From assembly GCA_963786225.1 (NCBI GenBank), contig CAWAYQ010000006.1, forward strand, positions 194,576-258,575: a stretch of 64,000 nucleotides of DNA. The letters run 5' to 3'. This stretch comes from Flaviflagellibacter sp963786225. Its GTDB lineage: Bacteria; Pseudomonadota; Alphaproteobacteria; Rhizobiales; Methylopilaceae. Of this stretch, positions 27,810 to 37,521 are shown in pieces; within the stretch, counting starts at the first letter, position 1, and each line of letters starts with the position of its first letter. Both the position numbers and the translations under genes were made by a program. A model generated the notes under the pieces. The model did no database searches. It saw only the letters and a program-made list of their open reading frames with translations, and was not told the DNA's origin.

Positions 27810-29117
27810 TCAAACCGGGTTATCGAGGTTGAACAGGTCCGCGTGCTCCTCGTACGCGAAAAGCTCGGCGTAGCGGCCCCACTGGATCACCTCCCGCAGC
27901 GTGCGTGCGGCACGGTCTTCGGACATGAAGTCCTCCAGCTCGTCGCGGAAGCGGCGGGCCGGAGCCTGATGGCTGTGACGATCGTGGAGCACGCCGCGGA
28001 TGTGCGCGGCAAGAGGTACATATTGCAGCAGGTGCCGAGCGAACAGTTGCTTGCGCTGATCCACGTTGGCATCGACATAACGCCTGGCCGCCGGCAGCAG
28101 CTTCAGATCGCCGTCTTCCAGTTCGGCGAAGCGCAGCAGTTCCAGCACCTCGGCGATAAGGATCAGATCATCGGTGTCGTATCGAAGCTCACGGGCGAGG
28201 TGCGGCAGGTCGGCCTTGCCATTGTATGGAGCGTCGGCCACGGCCTCCATCAGACCGGTGAGCGCGTTGATCGGGGCGCGCGGCAGGACCATCCCGATCC
28301 CGTTGCCGGAGATCAGGCCGTCCCGCGGCCGGCCCGGATCGGCCTTTGTGGTCATGCGCACGTAAATGTCGTCGACCAGCGCGCGGAAGGCTGGATCGTG
28401 GCGATTGCGCGGCCGCGGCAGATCCACCGTGATCTCGGCAGCCACTCGACCAGGGTTAGACGAGAAGATGAGAATCCGGTCGCACATCAGCACGGCCTCC
28501 TCGATGTTGTGGGTCACCATGAGGATCGACTTGATGGGCATCCGGCCTTCAGACCAGAGATCGAGGAGATCGGTGCGCAGCGTCTCGTCGGTAAGGACGT
28601 CGAGCGCCGAGAAGGGCTCGTCCATCAGGAGGATGTCGGGATCAACGACGAGCGCCCGGGCCAGGCCCACGCGCTGGCGCATACCGCCCGACAGTTCCTT
28701 GGGATAGGCGCTTTCGAACCCGTCGAGGCCGATCAGATCGATGGCCGCAACGGCGCGCGTGCGCCTCTCCTTGGCGGGCACGCGCTTGGCCTCGAGCCCA
28801 ACCTCGACGTTCTGGAGGACGGTCAGCCAGGGAAAGAGCGCGAAACTCTGGAAGACCATACTGACCGTCGCCTCGCGCCCGGCCTCGCCGGGCGGAAAGG
28901 ATACGACACCGTCGCTTGGGGCCATGAGGCCGGCGATCAAGCGCAGCAGGGTCGATTTGCCCGAACCGGAGCGACCGAGCAGGCCGACGATTTCGTTGTC
29001 GAACAGGGTCAGATCGACATCGTCGAGGACAAGAAAACCGGATCCGCCCGACTTGCCGTAAACGTGGCGGACATCGCGGACCTTGAGGAGGGGTTGTCGG
29101 GTTTGAACGAGGTTCAT
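27810..29117 (-). CDS. ABC transporter ATP-binding protein with AAA-associated C-terminal domain
   Basis: A 435-residue ATPase of the nitrate/sulfonate/taurine importer class. Walker A (GRSGSGKST) is at about residues 48-56, the signature is LSGGMRQRVGLARAL and Walker B is ILLMDEP. After about residue 265 comes the AAA_assoc_C-type regulatory domain, found fused to such ATPases in alphaproteobacteria. Its start is 15 bp from the stop of the double permease, so the two are one operon. No substrate-binding protein is encoded beside them, and the substrate is unknown. Confidence 0.9.
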   Translation of the reverse strand: MNLVQTRQPLLKVRDVRHVYGKSGGSGFLVLDDVDLTLFDNEIVGLLGRSGSGKSTLLRLIAGLMAPSDGVVSFPPGEAGREATVSMVFQSFALFPWLTVLQNVEVGLEAKRVPAKERRTRAVAAIDLIGLDGFESAYPKELSGGMRQRVGLARALVVDPDILLMDEPFSALDVLTDETLRTDLLDLWSEGRMPIKSILMVTHNIEEAVLMCDRILIFSSNPGRVAAEITVDLPRPRNRHDPAFRALVDDIYVRMTTKADPGRPRDGLISGNGIGMVLPRAPINALTGLMEAVADAPYNGKADLPHLARELRYDTDDLILIAEVLELLRFAELEDGDLKLLPAARRYVDANVDQRKQLFARHLLQYVPLAAHIRGVLHDRHSHQAPARRFRDELEDFMSEDRAARTLREVIQWGRYAELFAYEEHADLFNLDNPV

Positions 29118-29132
29118 GATTTCCCATCGCTT

Positions 29133-30893
29133 CTAGTCGAACCGGAGACGGCGTTCGGCGAACCGGTACATCGGTCGCCAAAGGGCCCGGTTGAGGGTGA
29201 TGACGAAGACGCTCATCACAGCGATGCCGAGCACCACTCGGGGATAGTCCCCGGCTGCGGTCGCATCGGCGATGAAGGAGCCGAGCCCGTGGGCCGCGAT
29301 ATGGCGATCGCCCCAGGAGGCCGCCTCGGCCACGATGCTGGCATTCCAGGCGCCCCCGGCTGCGGTCAACGCGCCGGTGACGTAGTACGGAAAGATCCCG
29401 GGCAGCCCGACCTGGCGCCACCACTGCCAGCCGCGAATGCCGAAGATGCCGGCGGCTTCTCTTATGTCGGTCGGGATGGCGCTGGCCCCCGCAATCGCAT
29501 TGAAAAGTATGTACCATTGGGCGCCGAGTATCATCAGCGGCGACAGCCAGATGTCAGGGTCGAGGCGGAAGCCGACGATGACGGGCACGGCGAAGGGAAA
29601 CAGCAGATTTGCGGGGAAGGCCGCGAGGAACTGGGCGAGCGCCTGCACCCGCACGGCCCAGGCCGGGCGAAGGCCTATCCAGACGCCGATCGGGACCCAG
29701 ATCAGGCTTATGATGGGGATCAGGATCGCCACCCGCGCCATTGTGGCGAGGCCAAGCTCAAAGGCCGTCAGCACGTCGCCCCAGGTCAGGCTGCGCGCGA
29801 TGAAGTGCGCCAGGACCCAGAATGCCCAGGCGCAGCCGACCACAACCGCAAACAGCCACAGTTCGTCGAACATGCGCGCTGTCGTGCGGCCCGATGTGAT
29901 CCGTGGCATCCGGGGGAGCCGGGGCCAATCGATCGCCGAAACGGCGCGGACGGGCCAAGTCAGGAGGGCGAACAATCGCCGAAGCAGGCGGGCGCGACGG
30001 ACGAGGTCGTAGAGCCAGGAGGTCGGCGGCATCTGCGATGCGGTCTGCTCGAAGCGGAATCTCTCGGCCCAGGCGACCAGCGGCCGAAACACGACCTGGT
30101 CGCACAACACGATGACCACGGCCATCGCGCCCACCCCCCAGCCCACGGCCCTGAAATCCTGGCGAGCGATCGCCACCGACAGCCATGAGCCGATGCCCGG
30201 CAGCGTCACGGTGGTGTTGCCGACAGTGAGCGCCTCGGACGCAACGACGAAGAACCAGCCTCCGGACATCGACATCATCATGTTCCAGACGAGGCCCGGG
30301 ATGGCGAACGGGAGCTCGAGCCGCACGAAGCGTTGCCAGGGCGAGAAGCCGAACTGGCGCGCAACTTCATTCAAGTCGCGTGGGATGGTCTTCAGCGACT
30401 GATAAAAGCTGAAAGCCATGTTCCAGGCCTGGCTGGTGAAGATGGCGAATATGGCTGCGAGCTCGGCTCCGAATTGCCGGCCCGGAAAGAGTCCCATGAA
30501 CAGGGTCATGGTGAGCGTCAGAAAGCCCAGTACGGGCACCGATTGCAGGATGTCGAGGGCGGGAACGATGACGATCGCAGCCTTGCGGCTCCTGGCCGCG
30601 AGCGTCGCCACTGTAAAGGTGAACAGGAGTGATGCGGCTAACGCGGCGAACATGCGCACCGTCGTGCGCAGCGCATATTCGGGGAGGCGCGCCGTATCGA
30701 GCGTGACGGGCGAGATTTGCAGTTGGGCCAGCGGCTGACTCATCTCCGCGGCGCCGTGCACGACCAGGACGGCGGTCGCGGCCAGAAGCAGGAATACGAA
30801 CAGATCCGCCCAGGACGGCGCGCCGCCTTCGCGGATGAACCCCGCAAGTGGGCGAATACTTTTGGGCGCCTCGAAGAAGACCATGACTCTCAT
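29133..30893 (-). CDS. ABC transporter permease with two fused permease domains
   Basis: A 586-residue permease containing two BPD_transp_1 units. The first has the EAA-type loop NEVARQFGFSPWQRFVRLELP and the second the loop REAAGIFGIRGWQWWRQVGLP. About 12 transmembrane segments are predicted. A single polypeptide thus replaces the usual permease dimer. It precedes and pairs with the ATPase at 27810-29117. The start at 30893 has two in-frame alternatives a few codons in. The likely family role is import of an oxyanion or organic anion, but without a receptor gene this is open. Confidence 0.9.
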   Translation of the reverse strand: MRVMVFFEAPKSIRPLAGFIREGGAPSWADLFVFLLLAATAVLVVHGAAEMSQPLAQLQISPVTLDTARLPEYALRTTVRMFAALAASLLFTFTVATLAARSRKAAIVIVPALDILQSVPVLGFLTLTMTLFMGLFPGRQFGAELAAIFAIFTSQAWNMAFSFYQSLKTIPRDLNEVARQFGFSPWQRFVRLELPFAIPGLVWNMMMSMSGGWFFVVASEALTVGNTTVTLPGIGSWLSVAIARQDFRAVGWGVGAMAVVIVLCDQVVFRPLVAWAERFRFEQTASQMPPTSWLYDLVRRARLLRRLFALLTWPVRAVSAIDWPRLPRMPRITSGRTTARMFDELWLFAVVVGCAWAFWVLAHFIARSLTWGDVLTAFELGLATMARVAILIPIISLIWVPIGVWIGLRPAWAVRVQALAQFLAAFPANLLFPFAVPVIVGFRLDPDIWLSPLMILGAQWYILFNAIAGASAIPTDIREAAGIFGIRGWQWWRQVGLPGIFPYYVTGALTAAGGAWNASIVAEAASWGDRHIAAHGLGSFIADATAAGDYPRVVLGIAVMSVFVITLNRALWRPMYRFAERRLRFD

Positions 30894-31426
30894 CTTTCGC
30901 CCGCAGAAGCTCCGGTCCTATTGCCGATATGATAACTGGCAGATGCGGCCTGTTCGGCAAATCGTCTTCGAAGGCAGCCCGACTATACTCTCGTATGCAC
31001 GGCCATCGTGGGTCTCCCCAACACACCAAGCTTGATATTGTTGCAATGACCGCCGTTGCCGCGTCGGCGGCCAAACAACGATTGGTATTTACTTGATGTC
31101 AGCCGAAAGCCGTTGCCCCGCGAACGCTCCCGCGTTCGGATCATGGCTTGGGACGGTCTGGAACAGTAAGGCTTTCCACTACAAAGCGGATCGCCTGCGC
31201 GAAGTTGAGACCGCGTTTGACAGTTGCGACCTGTCTAAGTCCCGGTAGGGCGGGGAGGATCAGAACTGTCGCTTGCGCCGCAAGATCGATGTCCGACAAG
31301 GAGGGCACTCCAACGGCCAAGCGTCACGAAGCTGCCCACGCGATCATGGCAGTGGCGATCATCTGGAGCCTGATTTCCGCCGCGTCGTGCGCGGCAGGGA
31401 GGATGGCGCCGTTTCGGCGCTCGGGG
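30894..31426. other. Intergenic region without a recognisable gene
   Basis: About 530 bp upstream of the ABC permease and downstream of the single-domain response regulator. It holds the promoter of the permease operon. Short open frames here, such as that from 31148, lack a ribosome-binding site and resemble no family known to me. Confidence 0.5.
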
Positions 31427-31798
31427 TCAGTTCAGGTTCAATGCCCTGTCGAGACATTTGATCATGGCCGTACCGTCGAACGGCTTGCTCAAAAAGCCGA
31501 TCGCGCCCGCTTGTTCAGCGCGTTCCCGGATGCGTTCCTCCGGGAAGGCGGTGATGAAAATCGTCGGTATCCGATACCCATTCGCGATTAAATGAGTTTG
31601 GAGTTCAATACCCGTCATACCGGGCATCTGAATGTCGCTGATCAAGCATGACGTAGCCGTCAACTGAGGTGACTTCAGGAAGTCCTCAGCCGACTCGAAT
31701 GTAACTGCGACGAAACCCAGCGACCTTATGAGGCTTTCGGTTGCAACTCGGATGGATTCGTCATCGTCGATGATCGAGATCATCGGGGTATAGGTCAC
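31427..31798 (-). CDS. Single-domain response regulator (FixJ-type receiver)
   Basis: About 123 residues forming only a CheY/FixJ-like receiver. The acidic pocket is in SIIDDDESI, the phospho-acceptor Asp in CLISDIQMPGMTG, the switch Thr in FITAF and the Lys in LSKPF. The GTG at 31798 follows AAGGA at a suitable distance; the frame extends to 31903 but the extension is unlike the family. It has no output domain, so it probably acts as a phosphate sink or by protein contact. It lies about 120 bp downstream of the FixJ-like regulator and kinase on the same strand. Confidence 0.88.
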   Translation of the reverse strand: MTYTPMISIIDDDESIRVATESLIRSLGFVAVTFESAEDFLKSPQLTATSCLISDIQMPGMTGIELQTHLIANGYRIPTIFITAFPEERIRERAEQAGAIGFLSKPFDGTAMIKCLDRALNLN

Positions 31799-31916
31799 GA
31801 GATGTTCCTTGGTTACCTGTGTGCTGACCTGCGAAAAACTAAATTCAACAACAGCTTCTCCGCCACAGATTGCATGGTGGAGGGTATGAAGAAAATCATA
31901 CACAGGTGTATACGAC

Positions 31917-32576
31917 CTATTTCTTAGGTGCTTGGACCCCGAGGGTGCCGGCCATCTTCACCAGGTCGGCCAAGCTCCTGGCGCCCATTTTTTTCATCAA
32001 ACGACCGCGATGGATTTTCACGGTGATTTCGCTGAGGTTCATCTCGCCGGCGATTTGCTTGTTCATCAATCCCGAAGCGACGAACGCCATCACTTCACGT
32101 TCCCGTGCAGTCAGGGAGCGCTGAAGCGTCTGGAGTTCCGACAATGCCCGATCATCCTCTCGCCGTTGCCTGTCGCGCTCCAGTGCCACGGTGACGGCAT
32201 CCAGCATGTCCTGGTCGCGAAAAGGCTTGGTGAGGAAATCGACCGCGCCAGCTTTCATCGCTCGCACGGACATCGGGATGTCGCCATGGCCGGTCATGAA
32301 GATGATCGGCAGGTGGATACCGGCGTTCGCCAACTGATTCTGGAAGTCGAGCCCGCTCACCTCCGGCAGCCGGATATCGAGCACAAGGCAGCTCGGAACA
32401 TCCGGAAGACGGCTGCTTAGAAGCTCCGGAGCAGAGCCGAACAGTTCGGCGCGAATGCCGACGGAACGGAAGAGACTGCTTAGAGCATCGCGCAGTGACG
32501 GATCGTCATCGACGATCAAGACGACCGGAAGCCCGGGGCCGCTATTGCCGGGGGGAAGGGGGGATCGTGTGGTCAT
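31917..32576 (-). CDS. FixJ-type LuxR-family response regulator
   Basis: A 219-residue regulator with receiver (VVLIVDDDPSLRDAL, Asp in CLVLDIRLPEVSG, Lys in LTKPF) and a C-terminal LuxR helix-turn-helix (LTAREREVMAFVASGLMNKQIAGE region). The start overlaps the stop of the PAS kinase gene by 4 bp (ATGA), so it is translationally coupled to its cognate kinase. The closest functional class is FixJ/TodT/StyR-type regulators of redox or aromatic-compound responses. Confidence 0.93.
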   Translation of the reverse strand: MTTRSPLPPGNSGPGLPVVLIVDDDPSLRDALSSLFRSVGIRAELFGSAPELLSSRLPDVPSCLVLDIRLPEVSGLDFQNQLANAGIHLPIIFMTGHGDIPMSVRAMKAGAVDFLTKPFRDQDMLDAVTVALERDRQRREDDRALSELQTLQRSLTAREREVMAFVASGLMNKQIAGEMNLSEITVKIHRGRLMKKMGARSLADLVKMAGTLGVQAPKK

Positions 32577-34513
32577 GGCTCATCCTGTTTCGCGGACGGC
32601 AAGGAAAACTCGAAGACGGCGCCGCGACCGGGGTTCGGCACGGCCCATATCCTACCTCGATGTGCTTCAATGATCGACCGACAGATCGAAAGGCCCATCC
32701 CCACTCCGTTCGCCTTGGTGGTGAAGAACGCCTCAAACAGCCGCGAGGCACTCTCCGGATCGATGCCGGGTCCTGAGTCGCGGACGATGACGTTGACTTG
32801 AGCCAGGTCATCGACCGACGTCGTAACGGTAAGTTCGCGCGGGCGGGTGTCCGGGGATGACATCGCCTGGATTGCGTTGATCAGGAGATTGATCAGCACC
32901 TGCTGGAGCTGGACCCGATCGCCAAGAACGGGCGGCAGGCCCGTCGCCGCATTCAATTGCAGCGCAATCCGATGGGCGAAGATCTCCCGCTGCAGCATCA
33001 TCAGAGCCTCGTTGACGATCTCGTTCAGATCGACCCGCGTGATCTGCAGATCACTCTTCTTGGATAGTGAGCGAATTCGCCGGACGACGTCGCTGGCTCG
33101 CCGTCCGTCTGCGATAATTCGGGTGACGGCGCTGCGGACCTCTTCCAAATCCGGAGTGTCTCGATTGATCCAGCGGAGACACGCTTCCCCGTTAGCGACG
33201 ACGGCCCCGAGGGGCTGGTTTACTTCGTGCGCGATCGAGGCCGTCAGTTCGCCCAAGGTCGTCAAGCGCGTCACGTGGGCGAGTTCGGCCATTGCCTCCT
33301 GCAGCGCGTGCTCGGCCTCCCGCGTGTCCGTGACATTCATGACGGCGCCGATGCCTTCGAAATTCTCGGCTGCATCGCGCGATATGTCCGCCACGATGTG
33401 AAGATATCGGACTGAACCGTCCGGCATGAGGAGCCGGTGTTCGTAATCCATGTGCTTACAGCCGCGCTTGACGCGTTCCATTTCCCGCTTGACCAGGTCG
33501 ATGTCGTCGGGATGCACACGTTGCAGGAGCGTTTGGTAGGTCGGAGTTGTCGCCGGATCTTCCCCGAAGATGTGTGCGGCTTCCGCGGACCAGGAGAGTT
33601 CGTCGTCCACGGAATTGAAGCTGAAGCTGCCGGTCTGGCTCAAGACTTGGGCGACGGTCAGCTGAGCCTGGCTTCGGCGTAACTCCTGCTCGGCGCGTTT
33701 ACGCTGCGAAATGTCGGTATTGGTCTCCAGGATCGCGCGTGGCGCCCCTTGATCATCAGTCTTCAGCGACCAGCGGCTGGAAACGGTGACGGTCGACCCG
33801 TCTTGTTTCGAATGAATGAGTTCGCCTTCCCATCGGCCGGTGTCCAGTAATTCCCGGCAGACCTCCTCTAGCGGAGCTGGAAAGACTGTCCGCATGAGTT
33901 CGTGGGAATTCTGACCTAACGCCAGTTTGGCAGGCCAGCCGTAAAGGGCCTCAGCACCACGATTCCAATAGGTGATCTCATCGGCCATGTTACGCACGAA
34001 GATCGTGTCGTGCGTGAGATCGAGCAGCTCGGCCTTTTCGGCGAGCGCCCTGGATGTCGATTGGATACGCAAAACAAGAAGGGTCGTAATAGTGATGGCC
34101 GACACGCTCATCAGCCAGCGGACCAGTGCGGCGTCGGTGACATGGTTTTTGTGAGTGAGCAGGAAACTCACAATGGTGAGAGCAAGGCAGGCGAAAGCAA
34201 CCAAAACGACGCCCAGCCCGCGCAAGGCGGTGGCCGCGAGCAGCACAACCAGAACATAGAGAACTGCGACCGCGCCTTGGGTTGTGTCGTAGGTATCAAG
34301 CGTGAAAATTCCAGCGGCCACAGGGGCGGCAAGGAGCGGCAGGATTCGCGAATTGCGGGATGTTTCCGAAAACATTCTATCCAGCACGGATCGTTCCTCA
34401 TCCAGCGGGAGGAGACGGGCTCTGTTCCGGTAGTTCACGGGCGTCAACACCGCTGTCGCGTCCCATTCCGTCGTCGCCTGGGACGAATGGCCTGTCGGGC
34501 CTGGTTCCGGCAT
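32573..34513 (-). CDS. PAS-domain sensor histidine kinase
   Basis: A 646-residue hybrid-free kinase. N-terminal hydrophobic helices (about residues 55-150) resemble a DUF4118/MASE-like membrane anchor. Two PAS/PAC units follow (about 165-285 and 300-400). The dimerisation box has His in TASIAHEVNQPLGAV, and the HATPase shows NLLINAIQAM, DSGPGID and GVGMGLSICRSI. This layout matches FixL/TodS-like kinases coupled to FixJ-type regulators, and the regulator gene overlaps its stop. No haem-binding PAS histidine could be asserted from reading alone. Confidence 0.92.
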   Translation of the reverse strand: MPEPGPTGHSSQATTEWDATAVLTPVNYRNRARLLPLDEERSVLDRMFSETSRNSRILPLLAAPVAAGIFTLDTYDTTQGAVAVLYVLVVLLAATALRGLGVVLVAFACLALTIVSFLLTHKNHVTDAALVRWLMSVSAITITTLLVLRIQSTSRALAEKAELLDLTHDTIFVRNMADEITYWNRGAEALYGWPAKLALGQNSHELMRTVFPAPLEEVCRELLDTGRWEGELIHSKQDGSTVTVSSRWSLKTDDQGAPRAILETNTDISQRKRAEQELRRSQAQLTVAQVLSQTGSFSFNSVDDELSWSAEAAHIFGEDPATTPTYQTLLQRVHPDDIDLVKREMERVKRGCKHMDYEHRLLMPDGSVRYLHIVADISRDAAENFEGIGAVMNVTDTREAEHALQEAMAELAHVTRLTTLGELTASIAHEVNQPLGAVVANGEACLRWINRDTPDLEEVRSAVTRIIADGRRASDVVRRIRSLSKKSDLQITRVDLNEIVNEALMMLQREIFAHRIALQLNAATGLPPVLGDRVQLQQVLINLLINAIQAMSSPDTRPRELTVTTSVDDLAQVNVIVRDSGPGIDPESASRLFEAFFTTKANGVGMGLSICRSIIEAHRGRIWAVPNPGRGAVFEFSLPSAKQDEP

Positions 34514-34875
34514 CCCGACTGGTCACCTCGCCCGAATTGCGAAGTGAAGGTCCCAAATCGCAGAACCAAGAGAGTCCACCCGCCGCTAGCATCCCGCGCT
34601 CACCGGCATGCGTCGGCATGCGTCCGGAGACGCTTGGATAAGGTTTAGTCCGGCTTCACGCACCTTATACGTGAGTATGGCGCGGCTAAATGAATTCAAT
34701 AGTCAGGCCGCCCCTCGGTTGAATTGTTCCTGCGAGGCCCCGGCAACAATCTACTCCCTCGATTGCGAGTCCGTTCGTCGACTCTGCCAAGCGTAATAAG
34801 CAGAAATCGTCATGGGTTTTACCTGTGCGTCTGCTCTCCGGCAGATCAACCGACACAAGGCTTAGGAGAGAGACG
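34514..34875. other. Divergent intergenic region between the PAS kinase and AraC regulator
   Basis: About 360 bp containing the promoters of both genes. GCATGCGTCGGCATGCG near 34610 is a short direct repeat. I see no additional gene. Confidence 0.45.
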
Positions 34876-35856
34876 ATGCCATCTGAAGTCCGCGCGCTCG
34901 AAATGAGCTGTGGTGCCGAGGGGATCAATCCTCCCTTTAGCTCGAATTGGGGCGCCCCTTTCGGCAGAGGTTTCTCCACGGAGCGCCCAGCCGTCTCGGA
35001 CCCTTCAAGACCAGGTTTTGTCGTGGGGATGGCCATAAAGCCGGTCAACCTGATCGTGTTCGTTTCCGACGACATCTCAGGAAGTGGTTCAGTCGGCGAT
35101 GCATCCCGAACCGACCTCTTGGCGGCGGTGATGCGCCTTCTTCCGAAAGGCGACCCCGTACGTATTCTGAATGTCGGCGATGGCAGCTTTCGGCACGTTT
35201 TCGCGAAGCTCCGGGACAGGGCCGGACCTGATCGTTGTCTGTTTCTGGATCTCCAATCAACGGTCGATCCAGCCATTGAACAATTGGCGCGGGCTCTCCT
35301 CAAGACGGAAGGCATGGATGATGCCCTCGTTGAACTGTATGCCTGCGCCGTTGGGTTGGCGATCGCGACACGGTTCGTAAGCCGCGATGACGGGTCCGAT
35401 CCCTTGCAGCCGAAACGCAATTGCGGCGTCTTGCCGAAATGGCGGCTGAAACGCGTCCTTGCTTACATCGATGCAAATCTCGGTGAACCGGTCGCCCTCG
35501 CGGATCTAGCCGCGGCGGCCGGGCTGACGCGTATGCACTTTGCCGCGCAGTTCCGCAGGGCGACCGGCATTCGTCCTCACGAGTATTTACTACGTCAGCG
35601 CATCGAACGCGCGCAGCAGCTCCTGTCGCAGTCGCGTCTGCCGATTGTCGATGTCGCTCTCAGCGTCGGATTCCAGACGCAGGCGCATTTCACGACCGTG
35701 TTCAAGCGCTTTGTCGGCGAGACGCCGCATCAGTGGCGACTGTCCAATTGTTGCGAACCCGATCTTTCGCTGGAACGAAACAGCCGAGGCCCGGAGACGA
35801 TGCGATCCCCCGGCGACCAATCCATCGGCAAGAGCGCGATCGCGGTCGGCGAATAG
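34876..35856 (+). CDS. AraC family transcriptional regulator
   Basis: A 326-residue regulator. The C-terminal part has the two AraC helix-turn-helix motifs (LADLAAAAGLTRMHFAAQFR and IVDVALSVGFQTQAHFTTVF). The N-terminal about 190 residues contain no recognised cupin but mid-protein segments (LVELYACAVGLAIATRF) resemble the family that precedes such domains. The ATG at 34876 follows AGGAGAGAG; an upstream GTG at 34825 is less likely. It is divergent from the PAS kinase/FixJ operon and may regulate it. Confidence 0.9.
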   Translation: MPSEVRALEMSCGAEGINPPFSSNWGAPFGRGFSTERPAVSDPSRPGFVVGMAIKPVNLIVFVSDDISGSGSVGDASRTDLLAAVMRLLPKGDPVRILNVGDGSFRHVFAKLRDRAGPDRCLFLDLQSTVDPAIEQLARALLKTEGMDDALVELYACAVGLAIATRFVSRDDGSDPLQPKRNCGVLPKWRLKRVLAYIDANLGEPVALADLAAAAGLTRMHFAAQFRRATGIRPHEYLLRQRIERAQQLLSQSRLPIVDVALSVGFQTQAHFTTVFKRFVGETPHQWRLSNCCEPDLSLERNSRGPETMRSPGDQSIGKSAIAVGE

Positions 35857-35922
35857 AGCATCTGACAGGTCGCATGTCCTGAATTGAAGAGGGACGCGGC
35901 CGAGGCCGTTTCCACAGGGTTC

Positions 35923-36000
35923 CTGACGGCGTCGGTCGGCGTCCGCCGAGATGCCGTGGGAGCGGCCCAAAGCCAAGCGGCTTTGATCCGGAAGGTCATC
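35923..36000 (-). pseudogene. Remnant of a cytochrome c gene 3' end
   Basis: On the minus strand this encodes DDLPDQSR followed by a shortened, damaged copy of the tail seen in the cytochrome c gene at 46202-46678. About 25 bases (35978-36001 area, including AGCGGCTTTGATCCGGAAGG) are identical between the two loci. No haem motif or start is present. It is a fragment stranded between the AraC gene and the outer-membrane protein gene. Confidence 0.6.
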
Positions 36001-36047
36001 CAATCCCGTACGGACAGCACGCTTCACATGCCGCTGAGACGGCTCGC

Positions 36048-36947
36048 TCAATCGAAGATCGGCTTGCCGAGGAACGAGTCCGGGAAGATGTTCGCGAAGT
36101 ACCAGTGGAACTGCGCGCGAAAGCCGAGGCCGTCCGAGGCCTCATTGACCGGGATGATCGCCTCCAGCCCGAACTGGAACTCTTCCTGCACCCAGATGAT
36201 GCCCGGATTGATGGTGCCGGTAGTCTCTCCGGCGTCCGGCCCGTCGAGCGGCGTCGTGAAGGCGAATTCCACCAGCGGAACCACGCCCACCGGGTAGCGG
36301 CGACCATTCGTATGGACGGTATCGAGCAGGGTGTATTCCAGCGCGAAGCTCCAGTTCAGGATGTCCGGGTTGGTGACCTCGGTTCCATCAGTGAAGGTGG
36401 TGTCCTCGATGGGCAAAGTAACGCTGAGATTGCCGGTGATGGTGACCGGCTGTAGCCACGCCAGGGAATCCGGCAGGTCGCCGAAGCCCTTGCCCCAGTA
36501 GAGCGTCGGCGTAACTGTGGAGAACTCGGCGGCGATACCGGGCGTTCCGGTATCTTCAATGCTCGCCGTGCCGCCGACCGTGACGACGAATTGATGTTCC
36601 TCATTGGTATAGGCCTGATACTGGGTGCCGAGTGTTAAATTCTCGAAGCCAGTACGCGTGTCGACGTTCGGCTCATCCAGGATACGGAAAGTCTCGGTGG
36701 CAAACAGCGACCAGTCCTTTGTGATGAGCTTGCTCCAGGTGAAGAGAAAGTCGGCTTCCTTCGTGCCGTCGGTCTCGGGCAGCATCACGAAGTGGGGGAC
36801 ATTGGCGAAGTCGGCCGGGGTGGGAACCACCGTCACGAGGGTCGAGATGAAGTAGCGGTCCCCGACAAAGGTCGCCGACGCGTCCGAACAAGCCAAAAGA
36901 GACAATAAAACGCTGGGCACCGCCAGGTGCCGCGTCGAATGAGCCAT
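36048..36947 (-). CDS. Outer-membrane beta-barrel protein, phenol-degradation MetA-like
   Basis: A 299-residue protein with a signal peptide (about residues 1-21). Its alternating amphipathic strands and aromatic C-terminus (FLGKPIFD) suit an outer-membrane barrel. The pattern of TLGTQYQAYTN, NPGIIWVQEEFQFGLEAIIPVN and similar segments resembles the transporter family once named MetA of phenol degradation. The ATG at 36947 follows GGGAGGG; the open frame continues 132 codons upstream without family similarity. It is divergent from the EmrAB/NodT pump, 575 bp away. Substrate unknown. Confidence 0.75.
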   Translation of the reverse strand: MAHSTRHLAVPSVLLSLLACSDASATFVGDRYFISTLVTVVPTPADFANVPHFVMLPETDGTKEADFLFTWSKLITKDWSLFATETFRILDEPNVDTRTGFENLTLGTQYQAYTNEEHQFVVTVGGTASIEDTGTPGIAAEFSTVTPTLYWGKGFGDLPDSLAWLQPVTITGNLSVTLPIEDTTFTDGTEVTNPDILNWSFALEYTLLDTVHTNGRRYPVGVVPLVEFAFTTPLDGPDAGETTGTINPGIIWVQEEFQFGLEAIIPVNEASDGLGFRAQFHWYFANIFPDSFLGKPIFD

Positions 36948-37521
36948 CTTACCCTCCCATAAGAACGCCAACGCTTCCGATTCGGACCCCAAAAAGCTTA
37001 ATCCCAATGCGGGCCCACTCAACCTCAGGTTGGGGCTCCCGCCGCAAATGCGATCACCTGATGATTCTGGGTCACACCCCAAATGAAAAGAAACCGGATC
37101 GGCCCGAGACGTAAGGATAGACGTCCATCGGGTCGGCGTCGGGATGATGTGGGGTCCGGGTAAGCACTCTGTCGGAAACGCGCCTGGATTCGCCCCGCGG
37201 ATAGCAGAGGTAAACCAAAGTATGACGCTCTGAAACGCAGGTAGGATGGTCCCTTGTGGCGAGCCAACTACGCTGAATCCCAAGAGAAGAGGCGGTCCGG
37301 TTGTCGGATCGACCGTCGGCTGTAGCGGGTTGGGCTCGTGCACCGCGGTGCTTTAGGCACCGGGGTCATTTCGGGCGCCTGTCGACGAAGCCCCGGATAA
37401 CCGGCTGTCGCCGCCGGCAAAGCTCTGATCGACACCGTCTCGACCCCCTTGGGGGCAATGGCAGCGACGACGTCGGGGCGACCGGCGCGTCTCAACTGAG
37501 TCCGCTTCCGAGTACCACGCG
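36948..37521. other. Divergent intergenic region before the tripartite pump
   Basis: About 575 bp between the outer-membrane protein and the HlyD-type gene. It should carry promoters for both. No regulator gene, RNA gene or convincing operator was seen. Confidence 0.45.

Noticed and set aside
27558..30188. Very long plus-strand open frame (876 codons) opposite the ABC ATPase and permease
   Set aside because: High-GC third-position shadow. The minus-strand frames carry clear ABC motifs, and the plus frame is rich in Arg, Gly, Asp and His with no family features.
31148..31591. 147-codon plus-strand frame opposite the end of the single-domain regulator
   Set aside because: No ribosome-binding site, no recognisable family, and its second half is antisense to the receiver gene.
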